Below, in pieces: positions 34,039 to 46,662 of a DNA stretch of 64,000 bases. Every line of letters begins with the position of its first letter. Position 1 is the stretch's first letter. The notes under the pieces are model-generated. The model did no database searches, was not told the DNA's origin, and saw nothing but the letters and a program-made list of their open reading frames with translations. The translations under genes and the position numbers were made by a program. The DNA comes from Thalassobaculaceae bacterium (lineage in GTDB: Bacteria; Pseudomonadota; Alphaproteobacteria; Thalassobaculales; Thalassobaculaceae), in NCBI GenBank assembly GCA_029212785.1, contig JARGOG010000003.1, positions 65,783 through 129,782 of the forward strand, in the 5' to 3' direction.

Positions 34039-35433
34039 ATGGCGCTCCAGGAAGGCCGCTACGGCCTGACCTACACCGCCGCAAACCCGGATGCGGCCGA
34101 GGCTTTCGACGGCATGGTCACCTCCTATCTCGGCTTTGGCCGGGATATCGGCGACCGTCTCAAGCAGGTGCTGACCGCCGATCCGGACATGCCGCTCGCC
34201 CACGTGGCCAAGGGATATCTGTTCAAGCTGTTCGGCAGCGGCGCCATGGCCGAGCGGGCCAAGAAGGCGCTGGCCGAGGCCAAGGCCCGGGCCGAGACCC
34301 ACGGGGTGACCGAGCGCGAGGCGCTGCACCTGGCCGCCCTGGACGCCTGGTGTGTCGAGGATATCGACCGCACCACCGCCTGCTGGGAGCAGGCGATCCT
34401 CGAATACCCCAAGGATGCGCTGGCGCTGCGGCTTGCCCATTTCAATCATTTCTATGCGGGCGAAGGACGCATGATGCGGGACAGCACCGCCCGCGTGCTG
34501 CCGGACTGGAGCAGGGACGATCCGGACTACGGCTTCCTGCTCGGCATGCATGCGTTCGGGCTGGAAGAGTCAGGGGATTATGCCGCCGCCGAGCCGTTCG
34601 GACGCGAGGCGGTCGAGCGCAACCCGGGCGATGCCTGGGCGGTGCATTCGGTCGCCCATATCATGGAGATGCAGGGCCGCCACCGCGAGGGCGTCGAGTG
34701 GGTGTCCGGCCTGGAGCCGTCCTGGTCGACCACCAACAACTTCCGCTTCCATCTCTACTGGCACCAGGCGCTGTTCCATCTGGAGCGCGGCGAATTCGAT
34801 GCCGTCTTCGCGCTGTACGACCGGCAGATCGCCTCCGACCTGGACGCGGACATGTATCTCGACATCTGCAACGGGGCGTCGCTGCTGTGGCGTCTTGAGA
34901 TGTACGGGGGCGATGTCGGCGACCGCTGGACAGAGCTGGCCCGGGTCTCCCTGCGCCACGCCGAGGATCACGAACTGATCTTCGTGTCGCTGCACTACCT
35001 GATGGCGCTGATCAAGGGTGGGCAGCCCCAGGCGGCCGCGACCCTGGCCGGACATCTGGAGAACTATGCCAACGCGGCGACCACGCAAGGGCGGGTCGCC
35101 GCCCGGGTCGGCACCGCGACCGCCACGGCCATGGCCGCGTTGGCGAGAGGCGATGCGGCCACCGTGGTCGAGGCGCTCTATCCCGTGCGCTACGACCTGT
35201 ACTGCATGGGCGGCAGCCATGCCCAGCGCGACGTGTTCGAGGAAATGCTGATCACCGCCGCGGTCGACGCTGACCCGATGGTCGCCCGCGCCTTGCTGGC
35301 CGAACGCACCGCCGCCAAGCCGAACTCGGCGTGGAGCTGGGGCAAATACGCGGCGGCGCTTCAGGCGACCGGCCGCGAGGCGGCCGCCGCCTCGGCGCGC
35401 GAACGGGCGACCGCGCTGCTCGCCGCTGGCTGA
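34039..35433 (+). CDS. Tetratricopeptide repeat protein, TTC38 family
   Basis: 464 residues from the ATG at 34039 with AAGGA upstream. The sequence is all-helical and matches the TTC38-like family: LTYTAANPDAAEAFDGMVTSYLGFGRDIGDRLKQVLTADPDMPLAHVAKGYL near the start, and DYAAAEPFGREAVERNPGDAWAVHSVAHIMEMQGRHREGVEWV in the middle, followed by NNFRFHLYWHQALFHLERGEFDAVFALYDRQI. The conserved His/Trp residues in HSVAHIMEM and HLYWHQALF suggest a ligand pocket, but the activity of the family is unknown. No signal peptide. It lies 16 bases after kdsA. Confidence 0.88.
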   Translation: MALQEGRYGLTYTAANPDAAEAFDGMVTSYLGFGRDIGDRLKQVLTADPDMPLAHVAKGYLFKLFGSGAMAERAKKALAEAKARAETHGVTEREALHLAALDAWCVEDIDRTTACWEQAILEYPKDALALRLAHFNHFYAGEGRMMRDSTARVLPDWSRDDPDYGFLLGMHAFGLEESGDYAAAEPFGREAVERNPGDAWAVHSVAHIMEMQGRHREGVEWVSGLEPSWSTTNNFRFHLYWHQALFHLERGEFDAVFALYDRQIASDLDADMYLDICNGASLLWRLEMYGGDVGDRWTELARVSLRHAEDHELIFVSLHYLMALIKGGQPQAAATLAGHLENYANAATTQGRVAARVGTATATAMAALARGDAATVVEALYPVRYDLYCMGGSHAQRDVFEEMLITAAVDADPMVARALLAERTAAKPNSAWSWGKYAAALQATGREAAAASARERATALLAAG

Positions 35434-35439
35434 GCCCGG

Positions 35440-35931
35440 TTATTCCGCCGGCTGAATGATTGATCCGTCGCTGCGCCGCACGAAGTACTCCTCGCCATCG
35501 ATCCAGCGCACGGCCATGTCCACATCGGAATAGTCGACCTCGTCGCCGGTGGTGCGATCGCCAACTTCGAGATAGGTCGCCGGGGCATCGGAACGGTTCA
35601 GCAGGGCGTGGCCGTCGCCGGTGCCGGCGGGAAAGGCGGCACAATCCCCCGGACCCAGGACCTGCTCACCGGCATCGGTGTGCAGCACCAGTTCGCCCGA
35701 CAGCACCATCACGAACTCGTCCTGTCTCGTATGCCAGTGGCGCAGCGCAGAGGTGCAGCCGGCCGGCAGGGTGACGTGGTTCACCCCGTAGTTCGTGAGC
35801 CCGCCGTGATCCCCGAGCCGCCGCTTGATCCTGAGGGCGGAGGCGTCCGCGACATCCGACGGATAGCCGTTGCCCATATGGGGGAGCACCGAACGGAAGT
35901 TGAATGCGGGGTTCTTGAGCGTGTCTGACAT
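35440..35931 (-). CDS. Cupin domain protein
   Basis: 163 residues. One conserved cupin barrel: VTLPAGCTSALRHWHTRQDEFVMVLSGELVLHTDAGEQVLGPGDCAAFPAGTGDGHALLNRS. The first motif has the His-X-His and Glu metal ligands (RHWHTRQDE), the second a His in GHALLN. The C-terminal region (DVDMAVRWIDGEEYFVRRSDGSIIQP) is typical of small cupins of unknown substrate. No signal peptide. It is convergent with the TPR gene, 6 bases apart, and probably monocistronic. Confidence 0.88.
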   Translation of the reverse strand: MSDTLKNPAFNFRSVLPHMGNGYPSDVADASALRIKRRLGDHGGLTNYGVNHVTLPAGCTSALRHWHTRQDEFVMVLSGELVLHTDAGEQVLGPGDCAAFPAGTGDGHALLNRSDAPATYLEVGDRTTGDEVDYSDVDMAVRWIDGEEYFVRRSDGSIIQPAE

Positions 35932-36010
35932 GTGCGGACCCGGATTGGAGAGCGGGAGGACAGCCTAACAAATCAGCCGGGGACAATCCGCCTCAACGGC
36001 ACCAACGACA

Positions 36011-36034
36011 AACGGCGACCCGAGGGCCGCCGTT
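36011..36034 (-). terminator. Candidate terminator after the low-complexity protein gene
   Basis: AACGGCG (36028-36034 complement) and CGCCGTT (36011-36017 complement) pair around a G/C loop that can extend the stem. The tail TGTCGTTGG is only moderately T-rich. It lies 23 bases beyond the stop of the minus-strand gene at 36057. Confidence 0.45.
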
Positions 36035-36056
36035 CGAAATCACCGGATGCGGTGGA

Positions 36057-36470
36057 TCAAACCAGGAGCGACACGCCCCGTGCATCGGAGAAGCCGCTGC
36101 CGTTGTTGTCGGTCGCGCCAGGCAGGAGCGAATTGGTGCTGTTGCCGGCATTGGCCTCTTCGTCCTGCTCTTCCGTCTCGGTCGCCGTCGCCGCCGCGTT
36201 CTGATCCTGCTCCTGCGTCGCCTGGATCAGCGCGCTCAGCGAATTGCTGGCGAGGGAATTGCCGGGAGCGGTGAAGCCCTGCTGCTGATCGGCGCCGGTT
36301 TCGGCACCGAACCGCGCCTGCCGGTCTTCGGTTTCCGTCGTTTCGGTCGTCCCGAACCGAGCCTCCTGCGCCTGTTGGCTGCGGGTCTCGTCCGTGCGGT
36401 TCGTCTGTTGGGCGTTCCTGAGAGCGGCAAGAGTATTGCCGCCCTGGGTATCGACGCCGGCGATGGCCAT
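36057..36470 (-). CDS. Low-complexity Gln/Asn/Thr/Glu-rich protein
   Basis: 137 residues, unusually rich in Q, N, T, E and A and almost without aromatics. It begins MAIAGVDTQGGNTLAALRNAQQTNRTD, has an ARFGTTETTETEDRQARFGAETG repeat of ARFG..E, and ends NSLLPGATDNNGSGFSDARGVSLLV. No signal peptide or membrane segment; probably largely disordered. The composition recalls small flagellar or secreted low-complexity proteins of alphaproteobacteria, but no family is recognised. It is divergent from eno with a 215-base gap and ends in a candidate hairpin. Real gene likely, function unknown. Confidence 0.6.
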   Translation of the reverse strand: MAIAGVDTQGGNTLAALRNAQQTNRTDETRSQQAQEARFGTTETTETEDRQARFGAETGADQQQGFTAPGNSLASNSLSALIQATQEQDQNAAATATETEEQDEEANAGNSTNSLLPGATDNNGSGFSDARGVSLLV

Positions 36471-36676
36471 GTCGCGCTCCTTAACGTCGTCGCGTTTCCC
36501 GATCGATGGGATAACGGCCTATATCTAATCCCTAACGCCCGAAATTTCAAATGGGACGGTATCGGGAACCCGATCCTTCGTCTCACGTGTTGTTGAACTT
36601 GGCGTGTTGAATGCATCGGGGAGCGGGGCTATTGAGAGCGCGCCCACCGCACGCATCGCCATCCAATCCTGCGTAG

Positions 36677-37972
<1,296 letters not shown>

Positions 37973-38010
37973 ACCCGCGGATCTGGCCCGGACACCCGGT
38001 AGATAAGCCC

Positions 38011-38568
38011 GTGGCGGAGAAAGCCAAAGCGGAGAAGCCCCGCACCCACCCCAGTCGGCTCGGCGACAGCGCGACGCTGAAACTGCCGGGCTGGCGGCGC
38101 GGAGTGTTTCCGTTCGCCTGCGCCGTCGTGGCGGCAACCGGCGGCGCACTGATCGTCGACGACGCGCCGCGGCCGGAGACCGGCTGGGCCATGGTCGTCA
38201 CCGGCCTGATCGCCGGGGCTCTGTTTTTGATGGCGACCCAGGTCCTGAACCGTCTACAGGTGCATCTCGACCGGGAGGGCATGACGGTCGCGCGGTTGTG
38301 GTCGGTTCGGCGCTATCGCTGGGATGAGGTGTCCAACATTTCGGTGGCCGGGCGCGGCACCGCCCGCGGCGCCAAGCTCTCCTATGTGGTGTTCGACGCC
38401 GCGCGGGGACTGGCTCTGGTCCGGGCGATGAACCGGTTTCTGACGGGCCACAACCAGATCCTGCCGGTCGGGCTGGTGTTCGAGGACGGGTCCGGCGACG
38501 CGATCATTCTCGCCGATGTGCTGAACGCCTGGCGCGAGCGCGCCCTCAAACACGCCCGGAAATCCTGA
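38011..38568 (+). CDS. Two-helix membrane protein with PH-like domain, unknown
   Basis: 185 residues from the GTG at 38011, the only in-frame start before the coding signal. A basic tail (AEKAKAEKPRTHPSR) precedes two membrane segments: GVFPFACAVVAATGGALIVD (residues about 30-49) and WAMVVTGLIAGALFLMATQVL (about 59-79). The cytosolic rest (LQVHLDREGMTVARLWSVRRYRWDEVSNISV...) resembles bacterial PH domains, where the RYRWDEVSNISV pattern is common. Function unknown. It lies between eno and ftsB. No clear ribosome-binding site. Confidence 0.7.
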   Translation: MAEKAKAEKPRTHPSRLGDSATLKLPGWRRGVFPFACAVVAATGGALIVDDAPRPETGWAMVVTGLIAGALFLMATQVLNRLQVHLDREGMTVARLWSVRRYRWDEVSNISVAGRGTARGAKLSYVVFDAARGLALVRAMNRFLTGHNQILPVGLVFEDGSGDAIILADVLNAWRERALKHARKS

Positions 38569-38609
38569 GTCTTTTCTGCAACACTCGGTCGGATTCGGCC
38601 TTTGTTGAT

Positions 38610-38679
38610 GAACGATTCGCGTTCTGTTCACGGTGACCGTCAATACCGCTCATGATTCAATGTCTGCGATTGGCAGACA
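38610..38679. promoter_or_regulatory. Cluster of dyads upstream of ftsB
   Basis: Three dyads fall in 70 bases: GAAC-N7-GTTC (38610-38624), ACGGT-G-ACCGT (38630-38640) and TGTCTGC-N5-GCAGACA (38661-38679). The last is a perfect 7-base-pair stem that abuts the AGGAGGG ribosome-binding site of ftsB (38679-38685), so it could affect translation or bind a regulator. Confidence 0.4.
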
Positions 38680-38689
38680 GGAGGGATCA

Positions 38690-39043
38690 ATGTCCCTGAC
38701 GGTCGAATTGAAACGTCGCGTACCGAAAGTGGTCGGCCCCCTGATGGCGACGCTGCTGATGGCCTATTTCGTCTATCATGCGGTCGAGGGCGATCGTGGT
38801 CTGCGCGCCTGGCAGCGGCTGGATGGCGAGATCGCCCAGGCCAGCGACGTGCTTACGGATGTCGCCACCGAAAGGCAGGCGCTCGAAAGCAAGGTTGCGC
38901 GTCTCAATCCGAACAGCCTGGACACGGACATGCTCGAGGAACGGGCGCGTCTGGTGCTCGGGTATGTGCCGGCGAATTCGGTGGTTATCGGCAATGGGCT
39001 GGTACCGACCAACAATCTGGTCATGAACGTCGCGGTTCGCTAA
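38690..39043 (+). CDS. ftsB: Septum formation initiator FtsB/DivIC
   Basis: 117 residues from the ATG at 38690, chosen for the AGGAGGG site just upstream. One membrane helix near residues 13-32 (VVGPLMATLLMAYFVYHAVEG), then a predicted coiled coil (RLDGEIAQASDVLTDVATERQALESKVARL) and the FtsB/DivIC end NPNSLDTDMLEERARLVLGYVPANSVVIG. It is a bitopic divisome protein working with FtsL and FtsQ. The place between eno and pdhA is conserved in alphaproteobacteria. Confidence 0.93.
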   Translation: MSLTVELKRRVPKVVGPLMATLLMAYFVYHAVEGDRGLRAWQRLDGEIAQASDVLTDVATERQALESKVARLNPNSLDTDMLEERARLVLGYVPANSVVIGNGLVPTNNLVMNVAVR

Positions 39044-39057
39044 GCGATTTCGACAGC

Positions 39058-39117
39058 TTAACCAAAATTCGGTTAAATTACATTTTTGCGTTGCAACACA
39101 AGATGTTAGGCATCTTG
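39058..39117. promoter_or_regulatory. Three palindromes upstream of pdhA
   Basis: TTAACC-N7-GGTTAA (39058-39076), the self-complementary GTTGCAAC (39090-39097) and CAAGATG-N5-CATCTTG (39099-39117) lie within 60 bases, in an AT-rich patch 86-145 bases before pdhA. A TTAAAT -10-like box overlaps the first dyad. This looks like a regulated promoter for the pyruvate dehydrogenase operon. The regulator is unknown. Confidence 0.45.
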
Positions 39118-39202
39118 AAAATGCGACGTTTATCCCTTAGTTCTGTGCATACCGAGTTGGCGCGGTCTTCAATGCGCCCCGGCCACGAACAGGGGGAGAC
39201 CC

Positions 39203-40282
39203 ATGGCCCGTGCAGCCACGACGAAGGCGGCCTCGAATTCTTCGGGGTCCGCAAAGAAACCAGCCGCCGCCAAACGCACAGCCCGATCGACGAGATCCGC
39301 GCCGGCGAAACAGGCGATGCCGTCCAAGGACGAACTCATCGGCTTTTACCGGGACATGCTGACGATCCGCCGCTTCGAGGAGAAGGCGGGTCAGCTTTAC
39401 GGCATGGGCCTGATCGGCGGCTTCTGCCACCTCTATATCGGCCAGGAGGCGGTGGTCGTCGGCATGCAGGGGGCGATCGAGGATGGCGACACGGTTGTCA
39501 CCTCCTACCGCGATCACGGCCACATGCTGGCCTGCGGCATGGAAGCGCGTGGTGTCATGGCGGAGTTGACCGGACGCATCGGCGGCTACTCCAAGGGCAA
39601 GGGCGGCTCGATGCACATGTTCAGCCGCGAGAAGAATTTCTTCGGCGGCCACGGCATCGTCGGCGCCCAGGTGCCGATCGGTACCGGCCTCGGCTTCAAT
39701 CACCGCTATCGCAAGACCGACCGGGTCTCGCTGACCTATCTCGGCGACGGGGCGGTGAACCAGGGTCAGGTCTATGAGAGCTTCAACATGGCAGCGCTGT
39801 GGAAGCTTCCGGTGATCTTCATCATCGAGAACAACAAATACGCCATGGGCACCTCCCAGCATCGCGCCGCCGCGGGTCCGTCCCTGGCGCAGCGCGGCCA
39901 CGCCTATGGCATCCCGGGTGAGGAGGTCGACGGCATGGACGTGCTGGCGGTCAAGGCAGCCGGCGAGAAGGCGGTCAAGCACTGCCGCGAGGGCAAGGGC
40001 CCGTACATCCTGGAAATGAAGACCTACCGCTATCGCGGCCACTCCATGTCCGATCCGGCCAAATACCGGACCAAGGAGGAGGTCAACAAGATGCGCCAGG
40101 AGCACGATCCGATCGACACGCTGCGCCGCCTGGTGCTGGAACAGGGCGTCGACGAAGACACGCTGAAGAAGGTCGACCGCGAGGTGAAGGATCTGATCAC
40201 CGACGCCGCCGACTTCTCGCAGCAGAGCCCGGAGCCGAATGTCGAGGAACTCTGGACCGACGTGCTGGTCGAGGCGCGCTGA
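39203..40282 (+). CDS. pdhA: Pyruvate dehydrogenase E1, alpha subunit
   Basis: 359 residues. A Ser/Ala/Lys-rich tail of about 35 residues precedes the thiamine diphosphate domain: DELIGFYRDMLTIRRFEEKAGQLYGMGLIGGFCHLYIGQEAVVVG, SYRDHGHMLACGM, GKGGSMHMF, and the cofactor motif LGDGAVNQGQVYESFNMAALWKLPVIFIIENN. YRYRGHSMSDPAKYRTKEEV is the phosphorylation-loop region. It forms the E1 heterotetramer with PdhB and decarboxylates pyruvate. GGGGGAG precedes the ATG. Confidence 0.97.
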   Translation: MARAATTKAASNSSGSAKKPAAAKRTARSTRSAPAKQAMPSKDELIGFYRDMLTIRRFEEKAGQLYGMGLIGGFCHLYIGQEAVVVGMQGAIEDGDTVVTSYRDHGHMLACGMEARGVMAELTGRIGGYSKGKGGSMHMFSREKNFFGGHGIVGAQVPIGTGLGFNHRYRKTDRVSLTYLGDGAVNQGQVYESFNMAALWKLPVIFIIENNKYAMGTSQHRAAAGPSLAQRGHAYGIPGEEVDGMDVLAVKAAGEKAVKHCREGKGPYILEMKTYRYRGHSMSDPAKYRTKEEVNKMRQEHDPIDTLRRLVLEQGVDEDTLKKVDREVKDLITDAADFSQQSPEPNVEELWTDVLVEAR

Positions 40283-40372
40283 CGCCGCTTCACCATACGG
40301 TCGAGAGCAAACCAATCGCGCGGCCCGGCCCTGAGGGCGAATTGGCCGCTGCACCCGAGAGGGGGACACCGA

Positions 40373-41788
<1,416 letters not shown>

Positions 41789-41801
41789 GGGGGGCTGAGC
41801 G

Positions 41802-43112
41802 ATGCCTGTTCCGATTCTGATGCCGGCCCTGTCGCCGACCATGACCGAGGGCAACCTCGCCAAATGGATGGTCAAGGAAGGCGACACGGTCTCCGCCGGT
41901 GACGTGCTTGCCGAGATCGAGACCGACAAGGCGACCATGGAAGTGGAAGCCGTCGACGAGGGGAAGATCGGCAAGATCGTTGTCGCCGACGGCACCGAGG
42001 GTGTCGCGGTGAACGCCGTGATCGCCTATCTGCTGGAAGAGGGCGAGACCGCCGACGACATCCCCGCCGATGGCGGGTCTGCAGCGACGGCACCGGCGCC
42101 CAAGCCGGAGGAACCGAAGCGGGAAGCGGAAGCCCCCAAGCCGGCTTCCGCCGCCGCCCCCGCGCCTCAGCCAGCGGCTCCGGCCCCGGCGAAAAGCGGC
42201 GGCGGGCGCGTGTTCGCCAGCCCGCTGGCCAAACGCATGGCCGAACAGGCCGGCCTCGACCTGAACGGTGTCGCCGGCAGCGGCCCGAACGGCCGTGTCG
42301 TCAAGGCGGATGTCGAGAAGGCGATGGCCGGCGGCGCGCCGAAGACCACCGCGGCCCTGGCCCCCGCCGCCGCCCCGGCTGCAGCCGGGCTTGCCGCCCA
42401 GGCGCCGTCGCCCGACGTGCCGGGCCTGCCGAGCTACAAGGAGATTCCGAACACCAACATGCGCAAGGTCATCGCCAAGCGCCTGACGGAATCCAAGCAG
42501 TTCGCCCCGCATTTCTACCTGACCGTCGACTGCGAGATCGACGACCTGCTGAAGGTCCGCAAGGATCTGAACGCCAAATCCGACAAGTACAAGCTGTCGG
42601 TCAACGATCTGGTTATCCGCGCCTCGGCCATCGCGCTGAAGCAGGTTCCGGCGGCCAACGCCACCTGGACCGAGAAGGCGATCCGGATCTACGATCAGGT
42701 CGACATCTCCGTCGCCGTGGCGATCGACGGCGGCCTGATCACCCCGGTGATCCGCGATGCCGGCTCCAAGGGGCTGATCGAGATCTCGGCGTCGATGAAG
42801 GACCTCGCCACCCGGGCGCGCGACGGCAAGCTGTCGCCGGACGAGTATCAGGGCGGCACCTTCTCGATCTCCAACCTCGGCATGTTCGGCATCAAGGACT
42901 TCGCCGCCGTCATCAATCCGCCCCAGGGCGCGATCCTGGCGGTGGGTGCCGGCGAACAGCGGCCGGTGGTGAAGGACGGGGCTTTGGCCGTCGCCACGGT
43001 GATGAGCTGCACCTTGTCGGTAGACCACCGGGTGGTGGACGGCGCGGTCGGGGCGGAGTTCCTGGCGGCGTTCAAGAAGCTGATCGAAGATCCGCTCACC
43101 ATGTTGCTCTAA
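41802..43112 (+). CDS. pdhC: Pyruvate dehydrogenase E2 (dihydrolipoamide acetyltransferase)
   Basis: 436 residues. One lipoyl domain (residues 1-80, Lys43), an Ala/Pro-rich linker, an E1/E3-binding peripheral domain ([40 protein letters not shown], about 137-176) and the catalytic core from about 210 ([38 protein letters not shown]). The active-site motif near the C terminus is [27 protein letters not shown]. It forms the core of the complex. It lies 13 bases after pdhB and 13 before lpdA. Confidence 0.97.
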   Translation: MPVPILMPALSPTMTEGNLAKWMVKEGDTVSAGDVLAEIETDKATMEVEAVDEGKIGKIVVADGTEGVAVNAVIAYLLEEGETADDIPADGGSAATAPAPKPEEPKREAEAPKPASAAAPAPQPAAPAPAKSGGGRVFASPLAKRMAEQAGLDLNGVAGSGPNGRVVKADVEKAMAGGAPKTTAALAPAAAPAAAGLAAQAPSPDVPGLPSYKEIPNTNMRKVIAKRLTESKQFAPHFYLTVDCEIDDLLKVRKDLNAKSDKYKLSVNDLVIRASAIALKQVPAANATWTEKAIRIYDQVDISVAVAIDGGLITPVIRDAGSKGLIEISASMKDLATRARDGKLSPDEYQGGTFSISNLGMFGIKDFAAVINPPQGAILAVGAGEQRPVVKDGALAVATVMSCTLSVDHRVVDGAVGAEFLAAFKKLIEDPLTMLL

Positions 43113-43125
43113 GGGGAGGCGCGTT

Positions 43126-44538
<1,413 letters not shown>

Positions 44539-44581
44539 GGTTCGCAATTCCGCACGGATCGAGCCTGCAAAGGACCGAGTG

Positions 44582-45616
44582 ATGACAGAGGCGACCACAT
44601 CTGCCGACAAGGCGCGGGTCCGCCATCCCGAGAAGGCGCACAAGCCGGACAATCCGGTGCAGAAGCGCAAGCCGGACTGGATCCGGGTGAAGGCGCCGAC
44701 CTCGGCCACCTATCACGAGACGCGCAAGATCATGCGCGACCACAACCTCCGCACCGTGTGCGAGGAAGCGGCCTGCCCGAATATCGGCGAGTGCTGGTCG
44801 AAGAAGCACGCGACGATGATGATCCTGGGCTCGGTCTGCACCCGGGCCTGCGCGTTCTGCAACATCGCCACCGGCCGTCCGGACCTGCTCGATCCGCACG
44901 AGCCGGAGAACGTGGCGAAGTCGGTTGCCAAGCTCGGCCTGAACCATGTGGTCATCACCTCGGTGGACCGCGACGACCTGCCCGACGGCGGGGCCGGGCA
45001 TTTCGCCGAGACCATCCTGCAGATCCGCAAGCACGCGCCGGGCTGCACCGTGGAGGTGCTGACCCCCGATTTCCGCCGCAAGAAGGACGCGCTGGCCATC
45101 GTCGTCGCGGCCAAGCCGGACGTGTTCAACCACAATCTGGAGACCGTGCCGCGGCTCTACGGCTCGGTGCGGCCGGGGGCGCGCTACTTCGGCTCGCTGC
45201 ACCTGCTGCACCAGGTCAAGGAGATGGACCCGTCGATCTTCACCAAGTCCGGCATCATGGTCGGCCTCGGCGAGAGTGCGGAGGAGGTGCTGCAGGTGAT
45301 GGACGACCTGCGCTCGGCCGAGGTGGACTTCATGACCATCGGCCAGTATCTCCAGCCGACGCCGAAGCACCACATCGTCGACCGGTTCGTCGAGCCGGCG
45401 GAGTTCGACACCTACAAGAGCCGGGCCTTCAACAAGGGCTTCCTGATGGTCTCGTCCTCGCCGCTGACCCGCTCGTCCTATTTCGCCGGCGACGACTTCG
45501 CCCGGTTGCGCACCGCCCGCGACGCGCGGTTGGCGGGCAAACCGGTGCGCGAGGCCGACGCCATCGCCGGGTCCGTCCCGATCGAGCCGGCCGCCGCCGC
45601 GCCCGCCGCCGAATAA
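44582..45616 (+). CDS. lipA: Lipoyl synthase
   Basis: 344 residues from the ATG at 44582. A radical SAM enzyme that inserts two sulfurs in octanoyl groups to form lipoate on the pyruvate dehydrogenase and other lipoyl domains. Auxiliary cluster Cys60, Cys65, Cys71 ([15 protein letters not shown]) and radical SAM cluster Cys86, Cys90, Cys93 ([12 protein letters not shown]) are intact. Also [14 protein letters not shown] and the C-terminal Ser-containing [15 protein letters not shown]. It follows lpdA, so cofactor and complex are made together. The C-terminal tail is Ala/Pro-rich. Confidence 0.97.
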   Translation: MTEATTSADKARVRHPEKAHKPDNPVQKRKPDWIRVKAPTSATYHETRKIMRDHNLRTVCEEAACPNIGECWSKKHATMMILGSVCTRACAFCNIATGRPDLLDPHEPENVAKSVAKLGLNHVVITSVDRDDLPDGGAGHFAETILQIRKHAPGCTVEVLTPDFRRKKDALAIVVAAKPDVFNHNLETVPRLYGSVRPGARYFGSLHLLHQVKEMDPSIFTKSGIMVGLGESAEEVLQVMDDLRSAEVDFMTIGQYLQPTPKHHIVDRFVEPAEFDTYKSRAFNKGFLMVSSSPLTRSSYFAGDDFARLRTARDARLAGKPVREADAIAGSVPIEPAAAAPAAE

Positions 45617-45635
45617 CCGACCTGTCCGCTGCTGA

Positions 45636-46067
45636 ATGCCAACCCACGCCGAAAAGCGCATCGTCCCGTATTCCCCGGACCAGATGTACGCATTGGTCGC
45701 CGATGTCGAGACCTACCCGGAGTTCCTGCCCTGGTGCGTCGGCGCGCGGATCAAGAAGCGCGAGGGGGCGGTGTTCTTCGCCGACCTGATCATCGGGTAC
45801 AAGATGATCCGCGAGCGCTTCACCTCGCGGGTGGAACTCCATCACGATCAGCGCCGGATCGACGTGACCTATACCGACGGACCGTTCCGCTACCTGAACA
45901 ACCACTGGCTCTTCCCCGAGCATGAGCAGGGCTGCGTGATCGATTTCTATGTCGATTTCGAGTTCAAGAACCTGGTGCTGCAGCGGGTCATGGGCCTGTT
46001 CTTCAACGAGGCCGTCCGCCGCATGGTCCAGGCCTTCGAGGACCGGGCGAAGGCGTTGTACGGGTAG
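45636..46067 (+). CDS. Coq10/RatA-like START domain protein
   Basis: 143 residues covering one polyketide cyclase/START domain: MPTHAEKRIVPYSPDQMYALVADVETYPEFLPWCVGARIKKREG at the start, FTSRVELHHDQRRIDVTYTDGPFRYLNNHWLFPEHEQGCVIDFYVDFEFKNLVLQRVMGLFF in the second half. Members bind ubiquinone (Coq10 role in respiration); some E. coli relatives were described as RatA toxin. The lipA-coq10 position is standard in alphaproteobacteria, favouring the ubiquinone role. No strong ribosome-binding site is visible. It lies 19 bases after lipA. Confidence 0.9.
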   Translation: MPTHAEKRIVPYSPDQMYALVADVETYPEFLPWCVGARIKKREGAVFFADLIIGYKMIRERFTSRVELHHDQRRIDVTYTDGPFRYLNNHWLFPEHEQGCVIDFYVDFEFKNLVLQRVMGLFFNEAVRRMVQAFEDRAKALYG

Positions 46068-46162
46068 CGCCGGAACTACAATTTCTCCAACTTGCTGGAC
46101 GCATCCGGCGGCGCCGGAGGCGATCCGGAAAGTCGGAAAATTATAGGATGGCCGCCGCGCGG

Positions 46163-46648
46163 CTAGAGCCGCGCCAACAGCATCTCCAGCGCCGTGCGCA
46201 CCGTCGCCTCGCGCACCGCCGAACGGTCGCCGGGGAATACCACGCGCCGGTGATGCGTCTCGCCGCCCGCCAGCGCGCAGCCGAAATGCACCAGCCCGAC
46301 CGGCTTTTCCGCCGAGCCGCCGCCCGGCCCGGCGACGCCGGTGACCGCCACCGTCAGCCCGGCCCGAGACCGTGCCAAGGCTCCCTCGGCCATGGCCCGC
46401 GCCACCTCCTCGGACACCGCACCGACCGCGTCGATCACCGTCGCCGGCACCCCGAGCATCTCGGTCTTGGCCTCGTTGGAATAGGTCACGAACCCGCGCT
46501 CCACCACCGCCGACGAGCCGGCGATCTCGGTCAGGCAGCCGGCGATCAGGCCGCCGGTGCAGGATTCCGCCGTGGCGATCATCACACCGCGCGCCTTGGC
46601 CTGGTCGAGCACCTGGGCCGCCAGGTCGAGAAGGGGGGCGGGCAGCAT
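46163..46648 (-). CDS. pncC: Nicotinamide-nucleotide amidohydrolase PncC (CinA C-terminal domain)
   Basis: 161 residues from the ATG at 46648, with GGAG upstream; the open frame further upstream is not protein-like. The domain includes ATAESCTGGLIAGCLTEIAGSSAVVERGFVTYSNEAKTEMLGVP, where Ser in AESCTGG is the nucleophile, and VAVTGVAGPGGGSAEKPVGLVHFG. It converts nicotinamide mononucleotide to nicotinate mononucleotide in NAD recycling. The N-terminal MoCF-like domain found in full CinA is absent. It lies 14 bases downstream of the oxygenase gene on the same strand. Confidence 0.94.
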   Translation of the reverse strand: MLPAPLLDLAAQVLDQAKARGVMIATAESCTGGLIAGCLTEIAGSSAVVERGFVTYSNEAKTEMLGVPATVIDAVGAVSEEVARAMAEGALARSRAGLTVAVTGVAGPGGGSAEKPVGLVHFGCALAGGETHHRRVVFPGDRSAVREATVRTALEMLLARL

Positions 46649-46662
46649 CGGCGGTCTCCGTG

